Shown here: positions 42,844 through 51,697 of the stretch, piece by piece
Layout: every line of letters starts with the position of its first letter
Numbering within the stretch: position 1 is the first letter of the stretch
Origin: Streptomyces laurentii
Lineage (GTDB): Bacteria; Actinomycetota; Actinomycetes; Streptomycetales; Streptomycetaceae
Length of the DNA stretch: 64,000 nucleotides
Reading direction: 5' to 3'
Assembly (NCBI GenBank): GCA_002355495.1
Contig: AP017424.1
Coordinates: 4,529,501-4,593,500, forward strand
The notes under the pieces: model-generated
Told to the model about the DNA's origin: nothing
What the model saw: only the letters and a program-made list of their open reading frames with translations
Database searches by the model: none
Translations under genes and position numbers: made by a program

Positions 42844-44088
42844 TCAGTCCGCAGCGGAGTCGGGGCGGGGGGTCGTCAGGGCAAGCGGGATCAGGAGGGC
42901 CGTGAGGAGGGCCAGGGCGGTGAAGCCCCAGGCCAGGCTGGTGCCCGTGGCGATCGCGGCGACGAAGAGGGGGCCGCCCGAGTCGCCCAGTTCGCGGCCG
43001 ATCTCCGCCGTTCCCATCGTCTGGCCGATCCGTTCGTCCGGGGTGGCGGCGGCCAGCGCGGCGAAGCCGAGCGGGGTGATCAGGCCGGTGCCCGCGCCGG
43101 TCAGGACGGCCGCCGCGAGGAGGCCGGCCACCCCCGGCAGGACGGCGACGGCCATCCCGCCCGCGGTCACGGCGAGTCCGGCGGACAGTCCGGTCCGCAG
43201 TGTCAGCCGCCCCGCGTCCAGCGCCCGCCCGGCCCACGGCTGGACGAAGGCCGCGCACGCGGCGAGTACGGAGACGGCCGCGCCGGTGGCGACCGGCGAC
43301 AACCCGTCCGCCCGGCCGGACAGCGGCAGGAACCCGACGCCGACCGACAGCGCGGCGGTGGCCGCCGCCAGCGCCAGCACCGGCCGTACGAACGCCCCGT
43401 CCGCCAGCCGCCGCACCAGGTCCGCGAGGGTCTGCCGGGTCCTCGGCAGCGGCGGTACGGCCGGGACGGCGAGCGCGGCCCACAGCGCGACCGCCACGGC
43501 CAGCGCCGTCATCACGGCGAACAGCAGCGTCAGCCCGCCCGCCCACACCAGCACCCCGCCGAGCAGCGGCCCCGCCGTGAACCCGACGCTCTTCCAGAAG
43601 CCGTACGAGCCGAACGCCCGCCCGTGCCGGGCCACCGGGTTCATCCGTACGAGCAGCGCGGACGCGGCCGGGGAGAACGCCGACGCCGCCGCGCCCTGCC
43701 CGAGCCGGGCCGCCCACAGCAGCCCCGGGTCGCGGGCCACGACGTACACGGCGGACGCGGCGGCGAACGCGACGAGCCCGCCGAGCAGCACCGGCCTGGC
43801 CCCGACCTTGTCGGCGAGCGTGCCGAACACCGGCTTGAGGACGACCTCCGCCGCGTCGTACAGCGCGAGCAGCGCCCCCAGGTAGAGCACCGACCGCGCG
43901 AGCCCCGCGTCCCCGGCGCCGAGGTTGGCCGCGATGCCGTGGGCGCCGAAGGCGGTGGTGAACCCGGCGGCGTACAGCGGCCACATCCGCCGCCGGTCCG
44001 GGGCGGGCGGCGGCGCCTCCGTGTCCCCGGAGCCGGCGCCGGAGTCGGAGCCGGCGCCGGATGCCGGTCGTCGTCCGCTCGCGCTCAT
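42844..44088 (-). CDS. MFS transporter
   Basis: A 414-residue membrane protein with 12 predicted helices in two halves. The N-terminus is Gly/Ser-rich and cytoplasmic (RRPASGAGSDSGAGSG). The family motif A region reads GTLADKVGARPVLLGG after helix 2, and the second half repeats LDAGRLTLRTGL. It resembles drug and metabolite exporters. ATG at 44088 with AAGGAG upstream. It ends at the long palindrome. The substrate is unknown; no regulator is adjacent on the same strand. Confidence 0.83.
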   Translation of the reverse strand: MSASGRRPASGAGSDSGAGSGDTEAPPPAPDRRRMWPLYAAGFTTAFGAHGIAANLGAGDAGLARSVLYLGALLALYDAAEVVLKPVFGTLADKVGARPVLLGGLVAFAAASAVYVVARDPGLLWAARLGQGAAASAFSPAASALLVRMNPVARHGRAFGSYGFWKSVGFTAGPLLGGVLVWAGGLTLLFAVMTALAVAVALWAALAVPAVPPLPRTRQTLADLVRRLADGAFVRPVLALAAATAALSVGVGFLPLSGRADGLSPVATGAAVSVLAACAAFVQPWAGRALDAGRLTLRTGLSAGLAVTAGGMAVAVLPGVAGLLAAAVLTGAGTGLITPLGFAALAAATPDERIGQTMGTAEIGRELGDSGGPLFVAAIATGTSLAWGFTALALLTALLIPLALTTPRPDSAAD

Positions 44089-44162
44089 GCGACTCCTTCC
44101 CGCCCGTCACCCTGATTGTTCCCGGGGAGGGCGGAGAGCAGCGCCTCGTTCCGCCGTACGGG

Positions 44163-45092
44163 TCAGGCGCCCGCCTTCGCCGTGCCCCGGGTCCGTGCCA
44201 GCAGGTCGATCACGCCTGTCAGGTCCTCCTCGTCCCGGCCGCCCTCCTCCAGCCGCTGCCGCATCAACGCGAAGAAGGGGGAGAGGAGTTCGGGGCTGAT
44301 GCCCTGCTGTTCGGCGGTGGCCAGGAAGGTCGGCGTGCCGGCCACCTGCATGCCGAGGTTCGAGACGACGCCCGTCGTGTAGTCGCCGCTGCGCAGCCGT
44401 TCGGCGGTCTGGGGGATGGACGAGCACATCGCGACGATCCACTCGGAGAGCAGTGGCGCGAGCGCGGTGGGGTCGATGTCCTCGTCGCGGATCAGCGCGA
44501 AGGCGTGCGCGGCCCCGGCGAACATCCCGTACATCCCGCCGAGCAGCGCCATGTCGTACAGCGCCGCGAAGCCCGCGTCCGCGCCGACGAAGGTCGTGCC
44601 GGCGGGGACGGCCAGGGTCTCCCGGTGCCGCTCGAAGAGTTCCGGCGAGCCGCTGTAGAAGACGTACGCGCCGGCGCCGGGGACGCCGATCATCGGCGGT
44701 ACGGCCATGATCCCGCCGTCCAGGTAGCGGGCGCCGCGCTCGGTCGCCCAGGCGGCGCGGGCGCGGGCCTGGGCGGGCGTGGTGGTGGTCAGGTTGGCGA
44801 CGTCCTTGCCCGCCAGGCCGGTGTCGTCCAGCACCTCGCCGACGGACGCGTCGTCGAGCAGGCAGACGACGACGAGGGGACTGGCCGCGACGGCCTCGGC
44901 CGCGCTGTCGGCGACCTTCGCGCCCTCGGCGGCGAGCGCCTCGGCGCGGGCGGGGGTGCGGTTCCAGACGGTGAGCGGGTGGCCGGCGGCGAGCCAGGTG
45001 CGGGCGAGGGCGGTACCCATCGCGCCGAGGCCGAGCAGAGTGACAGGGGTCTTCGCGGCGGTGTGAGCGGCTTCAACGGTGTTCTGTGCCAT
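44163..45092 (-). CDS. NAD(P)-binding oxidoreductase of the imine reductase / 6PGDH type
   Basis: A 309-residue dehydrogenase. The Rossmann motif is LLGLGAMGTALA (19-30), followed by the NADP-type VWNRTPARAEAL. NLTTTTPAQARA and LDGGIMAVPPMIG match the imine reductase and beta-hydroxyacid dehydrogenase groups. The all-helical C-terminal domain (GMYGMFAGAAHAFALI) would make the dimeric active site. No ribosome binding site is evident before the ATG at 45092. It is divergent from the HxlR gene, which probably controls it. Substrate unknown; imine reduction is a guess from motif similarity. Confidence 0.8.
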   Translation of the reverse strand: MAQNTVEAAHTAAKTPVTLLGLGAMGTALARTWLAAGHPLTVWNRTPARAEALAAEGAKVADSAAEAVAASPLVVVCLLDDASVGEVLDDTGLAGKDVANLTTTTPAQARARAAWATERGARYLDGGIMAVPPMIGVPGAGAYVFYSGSPELFERHRETLAVPAGTTFVGADAGFAALYDMALLGGMYGMFAGAAHAFALIRDEDIDPTALAPLLSEWIVAMCSSIPQTAERLRSGDYTTGVVSNLGMQVAGTPTFLATAEQQGISPELLSPFFALMRQRLEEGGRDEEDLTGVIDLLARTRGTAKAGA

Positions 45093-45134
45093 GCCGGTTA
45101 GGCTCGTCGCAGAGTGTGAGGGCGGACAAGTACG

Positions 45135-45146
45135 CACTTCGAAGTG
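45135..45146. promoter_or_regulatory. Candidate HxlR operator
   Basis: CACTTCGAAGTG is a perfect 12-bp palindrome inside GTACGCACTTCGAAGTGGG, centred between the divergent reductase and HxlR genes. Direct-repeat-like flanks (GTACGC and GGTGCTTAC) extend it, as is common for HxlR sites. Confidence 0.55.
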
Positions 45147-45199
45147 GGTGCTTACCCCGGAGTGAGCGTGCAGGTCGGGAAGGTGGGGTGGGGCAGGGC

Positions 45200-45532
45200 A
45201 TGGCGACGCTGAACCGGCCGGGTGCGCCGGAGGGGCACGCCTGCGGGATCGACACCGCGATGGAGGTCATCGGCGGCAAGTGGAAGGTGCTGATCCTCTG
45301 GGCGCTCCACGAGTACCCGCACCGCCGTTTCGGCGAGCTGCGCCGGCTGGTGCCCGGGATCACGGAGAAGGTGCTGGCCTCCCATCTGCGGGAGATGGAG
45401 GCGGACGGGATCGTCCGGCGCGTCTCGTACGAGGAGGTGCCGCCGCGCGTCGAGTACTCGCTGACCGAGGACGGGCAGCGGCTCAACACGGCCCTCGAAC
45501 CGCTGGCGGCGTGGGGCCGGGAGCGGGCCTGA
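45200..45532 (+). CDS. HxlR-family regulator
   Basis: A 110-residue winged-helix protein. Family hallmarks: the N-terminal Cys (GHACGIDTAMEVIGGKW), KVLILWALHEYPHRRFGELRR, and GITEKVLASHLREMEADGIV with the wing VPPRVEYSLTEDG. HxlR proteins often sense aldehydes, quinones or redox state. ATG at 45200 with GGCAGGG upstream. The divergent oxidoreductase is its likely target. Confidence 0.88.
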   Translation: MATLNRPGAPEGHACGIDTAMEVIGGKWKVLILWALHEYPHRRFGELRRLVPGITEKVLASHLREMEADGIVRRVSYEEVPPRVEYSLTEDGQRLNTALEPLAAWGRERA

Positions 45533-45572
45533 GCCGGGTGACGGCCCGGGCCCGATCAGGCAAGAAGGGGGC

Positions 45573-46307
45573 TCAGCCGGTGAACCGGCCCGGGAACTGG
45601 GCGATGATCCCCTTGCTGAGGAAGTCGGCGAGCTCCGCCATGTGCGCTTCCGCCGCGTCGAAGTCGGTGATCGCCTTCGTGTAGTCGGCGCGGAACAGGT
45701 CCGTGCCGTAGACCGCGGTCTGCGTGATGTGCGTCTTGAGCGCGGGTTCGGTCACCGACCGCGGCCAGAACTCCGGGTTGGCGGTGGAGAGGAAGTCCGC
45801 GATGTCCTTGGCGTTGGCGTACCAGACGGCCATGGCCTTCTTCAGGGCGGCCGCGTCGCCGTCCTTCAGGGCCTGGAGGACCGGCCCGGAGTCCTCGATG
45901 TGGGTGAGCAGCAGGTCGGTCAGCCGGTCGGCGGCGGCACGGCCGTAGTACGGGGCGATCGCGTCGCCGATGTCGTGCTGGTTCCGCAGCAGCCGGTCCT
46001 GCGTCGCCTGGAGCGCGTCCGGGTTGTGGAAGAAGGCTTCGACGGTGGAGTACGTCCAGTGCACGTGCTGGGCCCACAGCTGGCGCATCGCCGCGTAGAG
46101 GGCGGTCCGGGCGGTCCTGCCCCGGACGACACCGGCGTCCGCCGACGGCATGTCGGTCGCCGCGATCGGCACCGGCCGCACGGGGTCGGTGCCGGCGTGG
46201 GCGGCGCCGGCGCCCAGCGCGCCGGAGCCCGTGACGACGCCGGCGGCGAGCGCGAGGCTCGCGAGGGTGGCGACGAGGCCGCGCCGGGCACGGCAGGTCC
46301 TCAGCAT
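45573..46307 (-). CDS. Secreted helical protein of unknown function
   Basis: A 244-residue exported protein. Signal: RRGLVATLASLALAAGVV, with cleavage after AHA near 38. The mature part is nearly all helical with evenly spaced His/Asp/Glu (LWAQHVHWTYSTVEAFFHNP, DRLLRNQHDIGDAIAPYYG, LLTHIEDSGPVL), a pattern like ferritin or hemerythrin bundles but not diagnostic of either. AGGAGAA precedes the ATG. It lies alone between the HxlR gene and fahA. No known family could be named with confidence. Confidence 0.7.
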   Translation of the reverse strand: MLRTCRARRGLVATLASLALAAGVVTGSGALGAGAAHAGTDPVRPVPIAATDMPSADAGVVRGRTARTALYAAMRQLWAQHVHWTYSTVEAFFHNPDALQATQDRLLRNQHDIGDAIAPYYGRAAADRLTDLLLTHIEDSGPVLQALKDGDAAALKKAMAVWYANAKDIADFLSTANPEFWPRSVTEPALKTHITQTAVYGTDLFRADYTKAITDFDAAEAHMAELADFLSKGIIAQFPGRFTG

Positions 46308-46512
46308 GAATGGTTCTCCTGGTGAGGTCTTCGTTGCCGCGGGCACAGCCGGGACGGTGGCCTCGTGGCCGGCACGGGGAGAGTGCCACATCCGGGTATC
46401 TACCGCGCGGCGGGGGACCGCCTACCAGGCTTCCCTCGTTCGGAGGGGGGCGTACGGAGGCCGTCCGGGGCGCACCGAGGCCGTACGGAGGTCGTACGCA
46501 GGCCGTACGAAA

Positions 46513-46555
46513 CGGTCGTGGGCCCGCCCCCACTCGGGAGGCGGGCCCACGACCG
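46513..46555 (-). terminator. Terminator of fahA
   Basis: A perfect 16-bp stem (46513-46528 with 46540-46555), 11-nt loop, 15 bp past the fahA stop. Upstream (46440-46512) are four imperfect copies of GGAGGCCGTACG. Confidence 0.75.
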
Positions 46556-46569
46556 GACAGGCCGGCGGA

Positions 46570-47817
46570 TCAGCCGGCGTTCGGGGCGATCCGCCCCGTG
46601 ACCTCGCCGAGCGCCACGCGCGTGCCGTCCGGGCCCGGCGCCCAGGCGGTCATCGTGACCTCGTCGCCGTCCTCCAGGAAGGTCCGCTTGCCGCCCTCCA
46701 GGTCGATCGGGTCGCGCCCGTTCCAGGTCAGTTCGAGCAGCGAGCCGCGCTGGCCGACCTCGGGGCCGGAGACCGTGCCGGAGCCGTAGAGGTCGCCGGT
46801 GCGGAGCGAGGCGCCGTTGACGGTCATGTGGGCGAGCTGCTGGGCGGCCGTCCAGTACATGGTGGAGAACGGCGGCTCGGCCACCACCTCCCCGTTGATC
46901 GCGACGGAGATCCGCAGGTCGAAGCCGCCGAGCTCGTCCTCGCCGGAGTCGTCGAGGTACGGCTGGAGCTCGAAGTCCCGGGCGGGCGGGGCGACTCGGG
47001 CCGCGTCCAGGGCCTCCAGCGGGGTCACCCACGCGGAGACGGAGGTCTGGAAGGACTTGCCGAGGAACGGGCCGAGCGGCACGTACTCCCACGCCTGGAT
47101 GTCGCGCGCCGACCAGTCGTTGAGCAGCGTCAGACCGAAGACGTGCTCGCGGAAGTCGCCGAGGCCGACCGGGCGGCCCATCTCCGACGGGGTGCCGACG
47201 AGGAAGCCGACCTCCGCCTCGATGTCCAGCTTGACCGACGGCCCGAAGACCGGCGCCGGGTCGGCGGGCGTCTTGCGCTGCCCGGCGGGCCGTACGACGT
47301 CGGTGCCGGAGACCACGACGGTGCCGGCCCGGCCGTGGTAACCGATGGGCAGGTGCTTCCAGTTGGGGGTCAGCGCGTCGCCGTCGGGGCGGAAGATGTG
47401 GCCGACGTTGGTCGCGTGGTGCTCGCTCGCGTAGAAGTCGACGTAGTCGGCGACCTCGTACGGCAGGTGCAGCGTGACCGCGTCGAGCGGGTGCAGCAGC
47501 GGTTCGACGACCGGCCGGTGCGCGGGGACGGTCACCCAGCCGGTGAGCGCGCGGCGCACGTCGCGCCAGGCGGTGCGGCCGGCCGCGAGCAGCGGGTTGA
47601 GGCCGGGCTGGTCGAGCAGGGTGGCGTACGGCGAGCCGAGCGCGTGCGCGGCGGCGCCGGCGTCGAGGACGTACGCGCCGATCCGGACGCCGAGGCGTCG
47701 CCGGTCGGGTTCGTCGGCCGTGGAGAACACGCCATAGGGCAGGTTGTGCGGGCCGAAGGGGTCGCCTTCGGGCAGGTCGAGCGGGCTCCGCTCAGGCGTC
47801 GGCATCGGCGTGGACAT
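46570..47817 (-). CDS. fahA: Fumarylacetoacetase
   Basis: A 415-residue enzyme that splits fumarylacetoacetate into fumarate and acetoacetate, the last step of tyrosine breakdown. The N-terminal SH3-like domain covers about 15-115; the catalytic C-terminal domain has VDFYASEHHATNVG, KLDIEAEVGFLVG (metal-binding Glu pair), LLNDWSARDIQAWEYVPLGP and FLGKSF with the active-site Lys, then GDLYGSGTVSGPE. Length and motifs fit the family well. The ATG at 47817 has a GAGGT site; a second ATG four codons in is possible. No other tyrosine-catabolic gene is nearby. Confidence 0.95.
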   Translation of the reverse strand: MSTPMPTPERSPLDLPEGDPFGPHNLPYGVFSTADEPDRRRLGVRIGAYVLDAGAAAHALGSPYATLLDQPGLNPLLAAGRTAWRDVRRALTGWVTVPAHRPVVEPLLHPLDAVTLHLPYEVADYVDFYASEHHATNVGHIFRPDGDALTPNWKHLPIGYHGRAGTVVVSGTDVVRPAGQRKTPADPAPVFGPSVKLDIEAEVGFLVGTPSEMGRPVGLGDFREHVFGLTLLNDWSARDIQAWEYVPLGPFLGKSFQTSVSAWVTPLEALDAARVAPPARDFELQPYLDDSGEDELGGFDLRISVAINGEVVAEPPFSTMYWTAAQQLAHMTVNGASLRTGDLYGSGTVSGPEVGQRGSLLELTWNGRDPIDLEGGKRTFLEDGDEVTMTAWAPGPDGTRVALGEVTGRIAPNAG

Positions 47818-48122
47818 CGGTGCTGACCTCGCTTTCCAGGTGTGTTGGGGGACACGTTACGGGTCACGCGCCAAGACGCGGATGACATGAGTCACACAGA
47901 AAGTGGGGCCTCCGTGGGCAACTGCCCGGATTTTTGGCATATGCGTTGCGGATCAGGTCGCCGTGTCGACATATGCCGGCCCCGCACACGGCAATACCCC
48001 TATTCCGCTGTCTTATCCCGGCCATACGATTGCCAAAGCGTTGCGCCGCGTGCGTCTTTCCGCAGGCGCAGCCCCCACACGCCACAGGCTGTATTTCTTC
48101 GTTCGACCAGAAAAGGTCCCCT
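47818..48122. other. Divergent regulatory region of fahA and the LAxTG protein gene
   Basis: 305 bp with no gene. It holds two CATATG dyads (47936-47945 and 47968-47977), and upstream of the LAxTG gene an AAAAGG ribosome binding site. The region is lower in GC than its neighbours. Confidence 0.5.
47936..47977. promoter_or_regulatory. Pair of CATATG-centred dyads
   Basis: GGCATATGCG (47936-47945) and GACATATGCC (47968-47977) have centres 32 bp apart. A similar pair occurs near 55.45 kb. Confidence 0.35.
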
Positions 48123-49454
48123 GTGAAGATTCGACGTATCGCCGCCACCGCCGTGGCAGCGGCCGTGACCGCTCCGGTCGTGTTCCTTTCCGCCGCGCCC
48201 GCGTTCGCCGACACGAAGCCGGCCGCCGGTGCGAGCCAGCTCGCCGACAAGCCTTCCATCGAGCAGTTGAAGCTGGCGGTCGCCGCCGCCGAGACCGCCT
48301 TCGACAAGGCCAAGGCCGATCTCACCGCCGCGGAGAAGGCCGTGGACGCCCTGGCCAAGGCCGACCACCCGCTGGCCGTCGACGTTCAGACGGCGAAGAA
48401 GGTGTATGACGAGGCCGCCACCGCCAAGGAAGCCGCCGCCGAAGCGGTCACCAAGGCCGAGGCGGCCCTGGCCGCGTTGCCCGAGGACGCCACCGATGAG
48501 CAGAAGGCCCCGCTTGAGCAGGCGGTCAAGGAGGCGAAGGCCGCCGCTGAAGCCGCCGCTGCCGACGCAACGGCCAAGAATGAAGGGCTCCTCAAGGTGC
48601 TGAGGGCTCAGAACGACGCCAAGGCCGCCGCGCTGAGCACCCTGGACGAGGCTCGCAAGGCCAAGAAGACTGCCAGGAAGGCGCTTGACGACGCCGAGGA
48701 CGCGCTCGCGGAGGCCGAGGCGAACCTGCCGGACGGCGAGGACATGTGCGTCGAGGACGACAAGAGCCTCGGCACCTCCCTCACCGGCCCGAGCGAGATC
48801 ACCGCTGGCTCCAGCGGGGTGTTCACCTTCCGCATCACCAACAAGGGCTCCAAGACCTTCGACGAGTTCGGCGGCTTCTCCGTGGCCACGACGAACGGCG
48901 GCATGGAGTGGCTCGACGTGAAGTGGTCCACTTCCGAGAGCCCGACGTGGAAGCCGATCAACTGGGCGAACGAGGAGGAGCTGGGCTTCTCCGCCAACGC
49001 CCCGCTGGCCCCGGGCAAGTCCTTCGACTTCAAGCTGAAGGTCTCCGTCGACGCCAAGGTGCCGGTCGGTGACGGGCAGGTCCTCGCCGCCGGTCTGCGT
49101 GCCACCTACGAGGACATGACCTGCGGTGAGTCCGAGACCAACATCGCCCACTTCACCGTCGTGAAGCCCGCCAAGCCCGGTTCCGGCAACAACAACGGCA
49201 CCAACGGCGGCCACAACGGCAACGGCACCAACGGCGGTACGAAGGGCAACGGCAACGCCTCCCCGCAGGGCGGCACCTCCAAGACCCCCGTGACCATCAC
49301 CACCCACACCCCCACCACCACGACCGGTCGCCTCGCCGCCACCGGCGCGGGCCCGTCGACCCTTCCGTTCGCCCTCGCGGGCGGCGCGGCCGTGGTCCTC
49401 GGCGCGGGCGCGATGGTGATGGTCCGCCGCCGCAAGGCCGGCGAAGGCGCCTGA
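48123..49454 (+). CDS. Sortase-anchored surface protein with coiled coil and LAxTG signal
   Basis: A 443-residue surface protein. Signal peptide (RRIAATAVAAAVTAPVVFL, cleavage after FAD-type AFA near 28). Residues about 45-205 are Ala/Lys/Glu-rich coiled coil. Residues 207-340 form a beta-sandwich-like domain with two cysteines (GEDMCVEDDKSLG and DMTCGESETN). A low-complexity Asn/Gly/Thr linker with NNNGTNGGHNGNGTNGG follows, then the sorting signal LAATG (404-408), a hydrophobic helix and a VRRRK tail. Sortase E-type enzymes use LAxTG in Streptomyces, so it should be linked to peptidoglycan. GTG start with AAAAGG. Ligand unknown. Confidence 0.87.
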   Translation: MKIRRIAATAVAAAVTAPVVFLSAAPAFADTKPAAGASQLADKPSIEQLKLAVAAAETAFDKAKADLTAAEKAVDALAKADHPLAVDVQTAKKVYDEAATAKEAAAEAVTKAEAALAALPEDATDEQKAPLEQAVKEAKAAAEAAAADATAKNEGLLKVLRAQNDAKAAALSTLDEARKAKKTARKALDDAEDALAEAEANLPDGEDMCVEDDKSLGTSLTGPSEITAGSSGVFTFRITNKGSKTFDEFGGFSVATTNGGMEWLDVKWSTSESPTWKPINWANEEELGFSANAPLAPGKSFDFKLKVSVDAKVPVGDGQVLAAGLRATYEDMTCGESETNIAHFTVVKPAKPGSGNNNGTNGGHNGNGTNGGTKGNGNASPQGGTSKTPVTITTHTPTTTTGRLAATGAGPSTLPFALAGGAAVVLGAGAMVMVRRRKAGEGA

Positions 49455-49494
49455 TCGCAGGCGTGGAGGGCTCGTAAAGAGCCGAAGCAGTGAG

Positions 49495-49530
49495 AATGGG
49501 GCCGTTCCGGAATTCCGGAGCGGCCCCATT
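49495..49530. terminator. Strong terminator after the LAxTG gene
   Basis: A 16-bp stem (49495-49510 with 49515-49530) with one G-U-type mismatch and an AATT loop, followed by CCTTTC. It lies between convergent genes. Confidence 0.75.
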
Positions 49531-49592
49531 CCTTTCGGGCCTTTCCGGGTGCACGCGCTATTCCTCTTCCGTGCACCCGTGGTGACTTTCCG

Positions 49593-51593
49593 TCAGCCCG
49601 CCGTGCGCGGAATGCGTTCCTCCCACGTCCGGTGGAATACGACCTCTCCGCCCTCCCGGCAGATCAGCTCGTCCGACGTGAGGAACACGTCCGCGTCGCA
49701 CGAGATCTCCGACCGCGTCTCGATCCGTACGTCCCACGCCATCTCGGGCCGGTGCAGCCGGATCGACCATTCCGAGCGGGTACGGGCGGACAGCGGGTCC
49801 TTCTCGTCGATCGTGTACGTCTCGGCCGCGTCCTCCGTGAACTCCAGGCCGTCCGGGTAGACCCGGGTCCCGCCGTACCGAGGGTCGACCTCCAGTCGCC
49901 ATGCGCCCTTCGCCACGTCCCGTACGACCAGCCGTTCCGGCCGGGGCTCCTCCAGCGTGGCGGGGTAGCCGACGCCCAGCGGCGCGGACTGTTCGGGCTC
50001 CTCGAAGTCGACCGCGTCCTCCGTACGCGCGCGGAGGGGGAGCGTGAGCGACGAGCCGGCCGGGTCGAGGGTGAAGCCGCCGGTGTCGGGCTGGGGCCAG
50101 AGCCAGGGCCAGTACGCGGAGGAGACGGCGAGCCGGATCCGGTGGCCGGGCGGGAAGGTGTGGCCGATGCCGTTCAGTTCGAACGCGTACTCCTCCCACT
50201 CTCCGGCTTGTGCCTCGACCGCCCGGTCCCGCCCGTAGCGGGCCGAGAGGTTGAGCGCGCCGCGTGTGACGAGGGTGGACGAGCCGTCCGGCGCGACGTC
50301 GCACAGCCGGGCCACGGCCTGCCCGGTGGGGGCGGCCGCCCGGAGCGCGAGCCGTACCGCCGGCCGCCCCAGGATCTCGATCGGCTCCCCGTCCTCCGGT
50401 ACCGGGAAGTCGAAGCAGGCGGAGTAGGCGTCCTCGGCGCGCTGGTCGGGCGGCAGGTCGGCGTCGTTGCCGAAGGGGAAGAAGCGGCCCGCGTCGAGTC
50501 CGGTGTGCTGCGGCGAGTCCACGGCGACGGGCGCGCCCCGGAGGGTGTACGCGACGGGGGTGACGTGCGGCGACGGCCAGGCCGGGTCGGTGACCCACCG
50601 GCCCGCCAACTCTTCGTACACCGTGGCGGGCGGGTGCGACTCGCTGATCCAGGAGCGCAGCAGCGGCTCGGCCATCACGTCGTTGTCGACGCCCTTGAGG
50701 TGGTGGTCCCACCAGCGCAGGGTCTCCTGGAGGAAGCCGATCGCCGGGCCGGGCGGCAGCCCGCGGTCCGGGTACTGGTGCGACCACGGTCCGATGATGC
50801 CGCGCACCCGGTCCTGCGGCAGGTGCTCGACGAGCCGGAGGACGGTGTCGCGGTACGGGTCGTGCCAGCCGCCGACGGCGAGTACGGCGGCCTGGACGGC
50901 GGAGTAGTCCTCGCAGACGCTGCCGTGCCGCCAGTAGGCGTCGCGGGTCTGGTGGGACAGCCAGGTGTGGAGGAACGGCCGTACGGCACCGAGCCGGCGC
51001 AGCCACATCGCGCGCCACTCCTCGCCCACGTACCGGGGGTCCGGCGGCCGGGCGACGAAGGCCAGCATGGTCGCGGCCCAGGCGTGCATGTCGACGGCGA
51101 GGACGGAGCCGCCCATGTAGTGCACGTCGTTGTCGTAGCGGTCGTCGGTCGAGCAGACGGTGACGATCGCCTTCAGCGGTTCGGGCGCGAGCGCGGCGAT
51201 CTGGAGCGAGTTGAAGCCGCCCCACGAGATGCCGAACATGCCGACTTTTCCGTTGCACCAGGGCTGTGCGGCGAGCCAGTTCACGACGGCGACGCCGTCG
51301 GCGAGCTCGACGGCGTCGTACTCGTCGCCGGGCAGGCCCCCGCTGTTGCCGTGGCCGCGCACGTCGACGCGTACGGAGGCGTAGCCGTGGCCCGCGTACC
51401 AGGGGTGGCGCTGCGCGTCGCGCGGCGCGGTCCAGTCGGTGAGCCGGTACGGCAGGTATTCGAGCAGGGCCGGGACGGGTTCGTCGGTGAGCGGCCGCCA
51501 GATCCGGGCGTACAGCTCGGTGCCGTCGGGCAGCGGGATGCGGAGGTCCTCGTGGCGGGTGTCGTAGGGGAAGTCGGTACGGATCTTCGTCAT
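49593..51593 (-). CDS. CocE/NonD (X-Pro dipeptidyl-peptidase S15) family hydrolase
   Basis: A 666-residue serine hydrolase. The catalytic alpha/beta domain shows VRVDVRGHGNSGG, the nucleophile motif MFGISWGGFNSL, and GGWHDPYRDT with the acid; the base His is probably in IIGPWSHQYPD. The C-terminal jelly-roll (about 400-545, PATVYEEL to LRLAVSSAYWPWLWP) is the family's X-Pro_dipep domain. No signal peptide. Substrates in the family range from Pro-peptides to cocaine and beta-lactam esters. The gene follows the POT transporter on the same strand, so the pair may take up and cut peptides or peptide-like esters. Confidence 0.85.
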   Translation of the reverse strand: MTKIRTDFPYDTRHEDLRIPLPDGTELYARIWRPLTDEPVPALLEYLPYRLTDWTAPRDAQRHPWYAGHGYASVRVDVRGHGNSGGLPGDEYDAVELADGVAVVNWLAAQPWCNGKVGMFGISWGGFNSLQIAALAPEPLKAIVTVCSTDDRYDNDVHYMGGSVLAVDMHAWAATMLAFVARPPDPRYVGEEWRAMWLRRLGAVRPFLHTWLSHQTRDAYWRHGSVCEDYSAVQAAVLAVGGWHDPYRDTVLRLVEHLPQDRVRGIIGPWSHQYPDRGLPPGPAIGFLQETLRWWDHHLKGVDNDVMAEPLLRSWISESHPPATVYEELAGRWVTDPAWPSPHVTPVAYTLRGAPVAVDSPQHTGLDAGRFFPFGNDADLPPDQRAEDAYSACFDFPVPEDGEPIEILGRPAVRLALRAAAPTGQAVARLCDVAPDGSSTLVTRGALNLSARYGRDRAVEAQAGEWEEYAFELNGIGHTFPPGHRIRLAVSSAYWPWLWPQPDTGGFTLDPAGSSLTLPLRARTEDAVDFEEPEQSAPLGVGYPATLEEPRPERLVVRDVAKGAWRLEVDPRYGGTRVYPDGLEFTEDAAETYTIDEKDPLSARTRSEWSIRLHRPEMAWDVRIETRSEISCDADVFLTSDELICREGGEVVFHRTWEERIPRTAG

Positions 51594-51625
51594 GAGTCAC
51601 CTGGGTGGTTCGGCGAGACGGTGGA

Positions 51626-51674
51626 TCGGCGGTCGGCGGTCGGCGGTCGGCGGTCGGCGGTCGGCGGTCGGCGG
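51626..51674. repeat. Seven copies of TCGGCGG
   Basis: Seven perfect 7-bp units lie between the POT transporter stop and the hydrolase start. Confidence 0.9.
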
Positions 51675-51697
51675 ATCGGAGAAGGAGGGAGCGGGGC

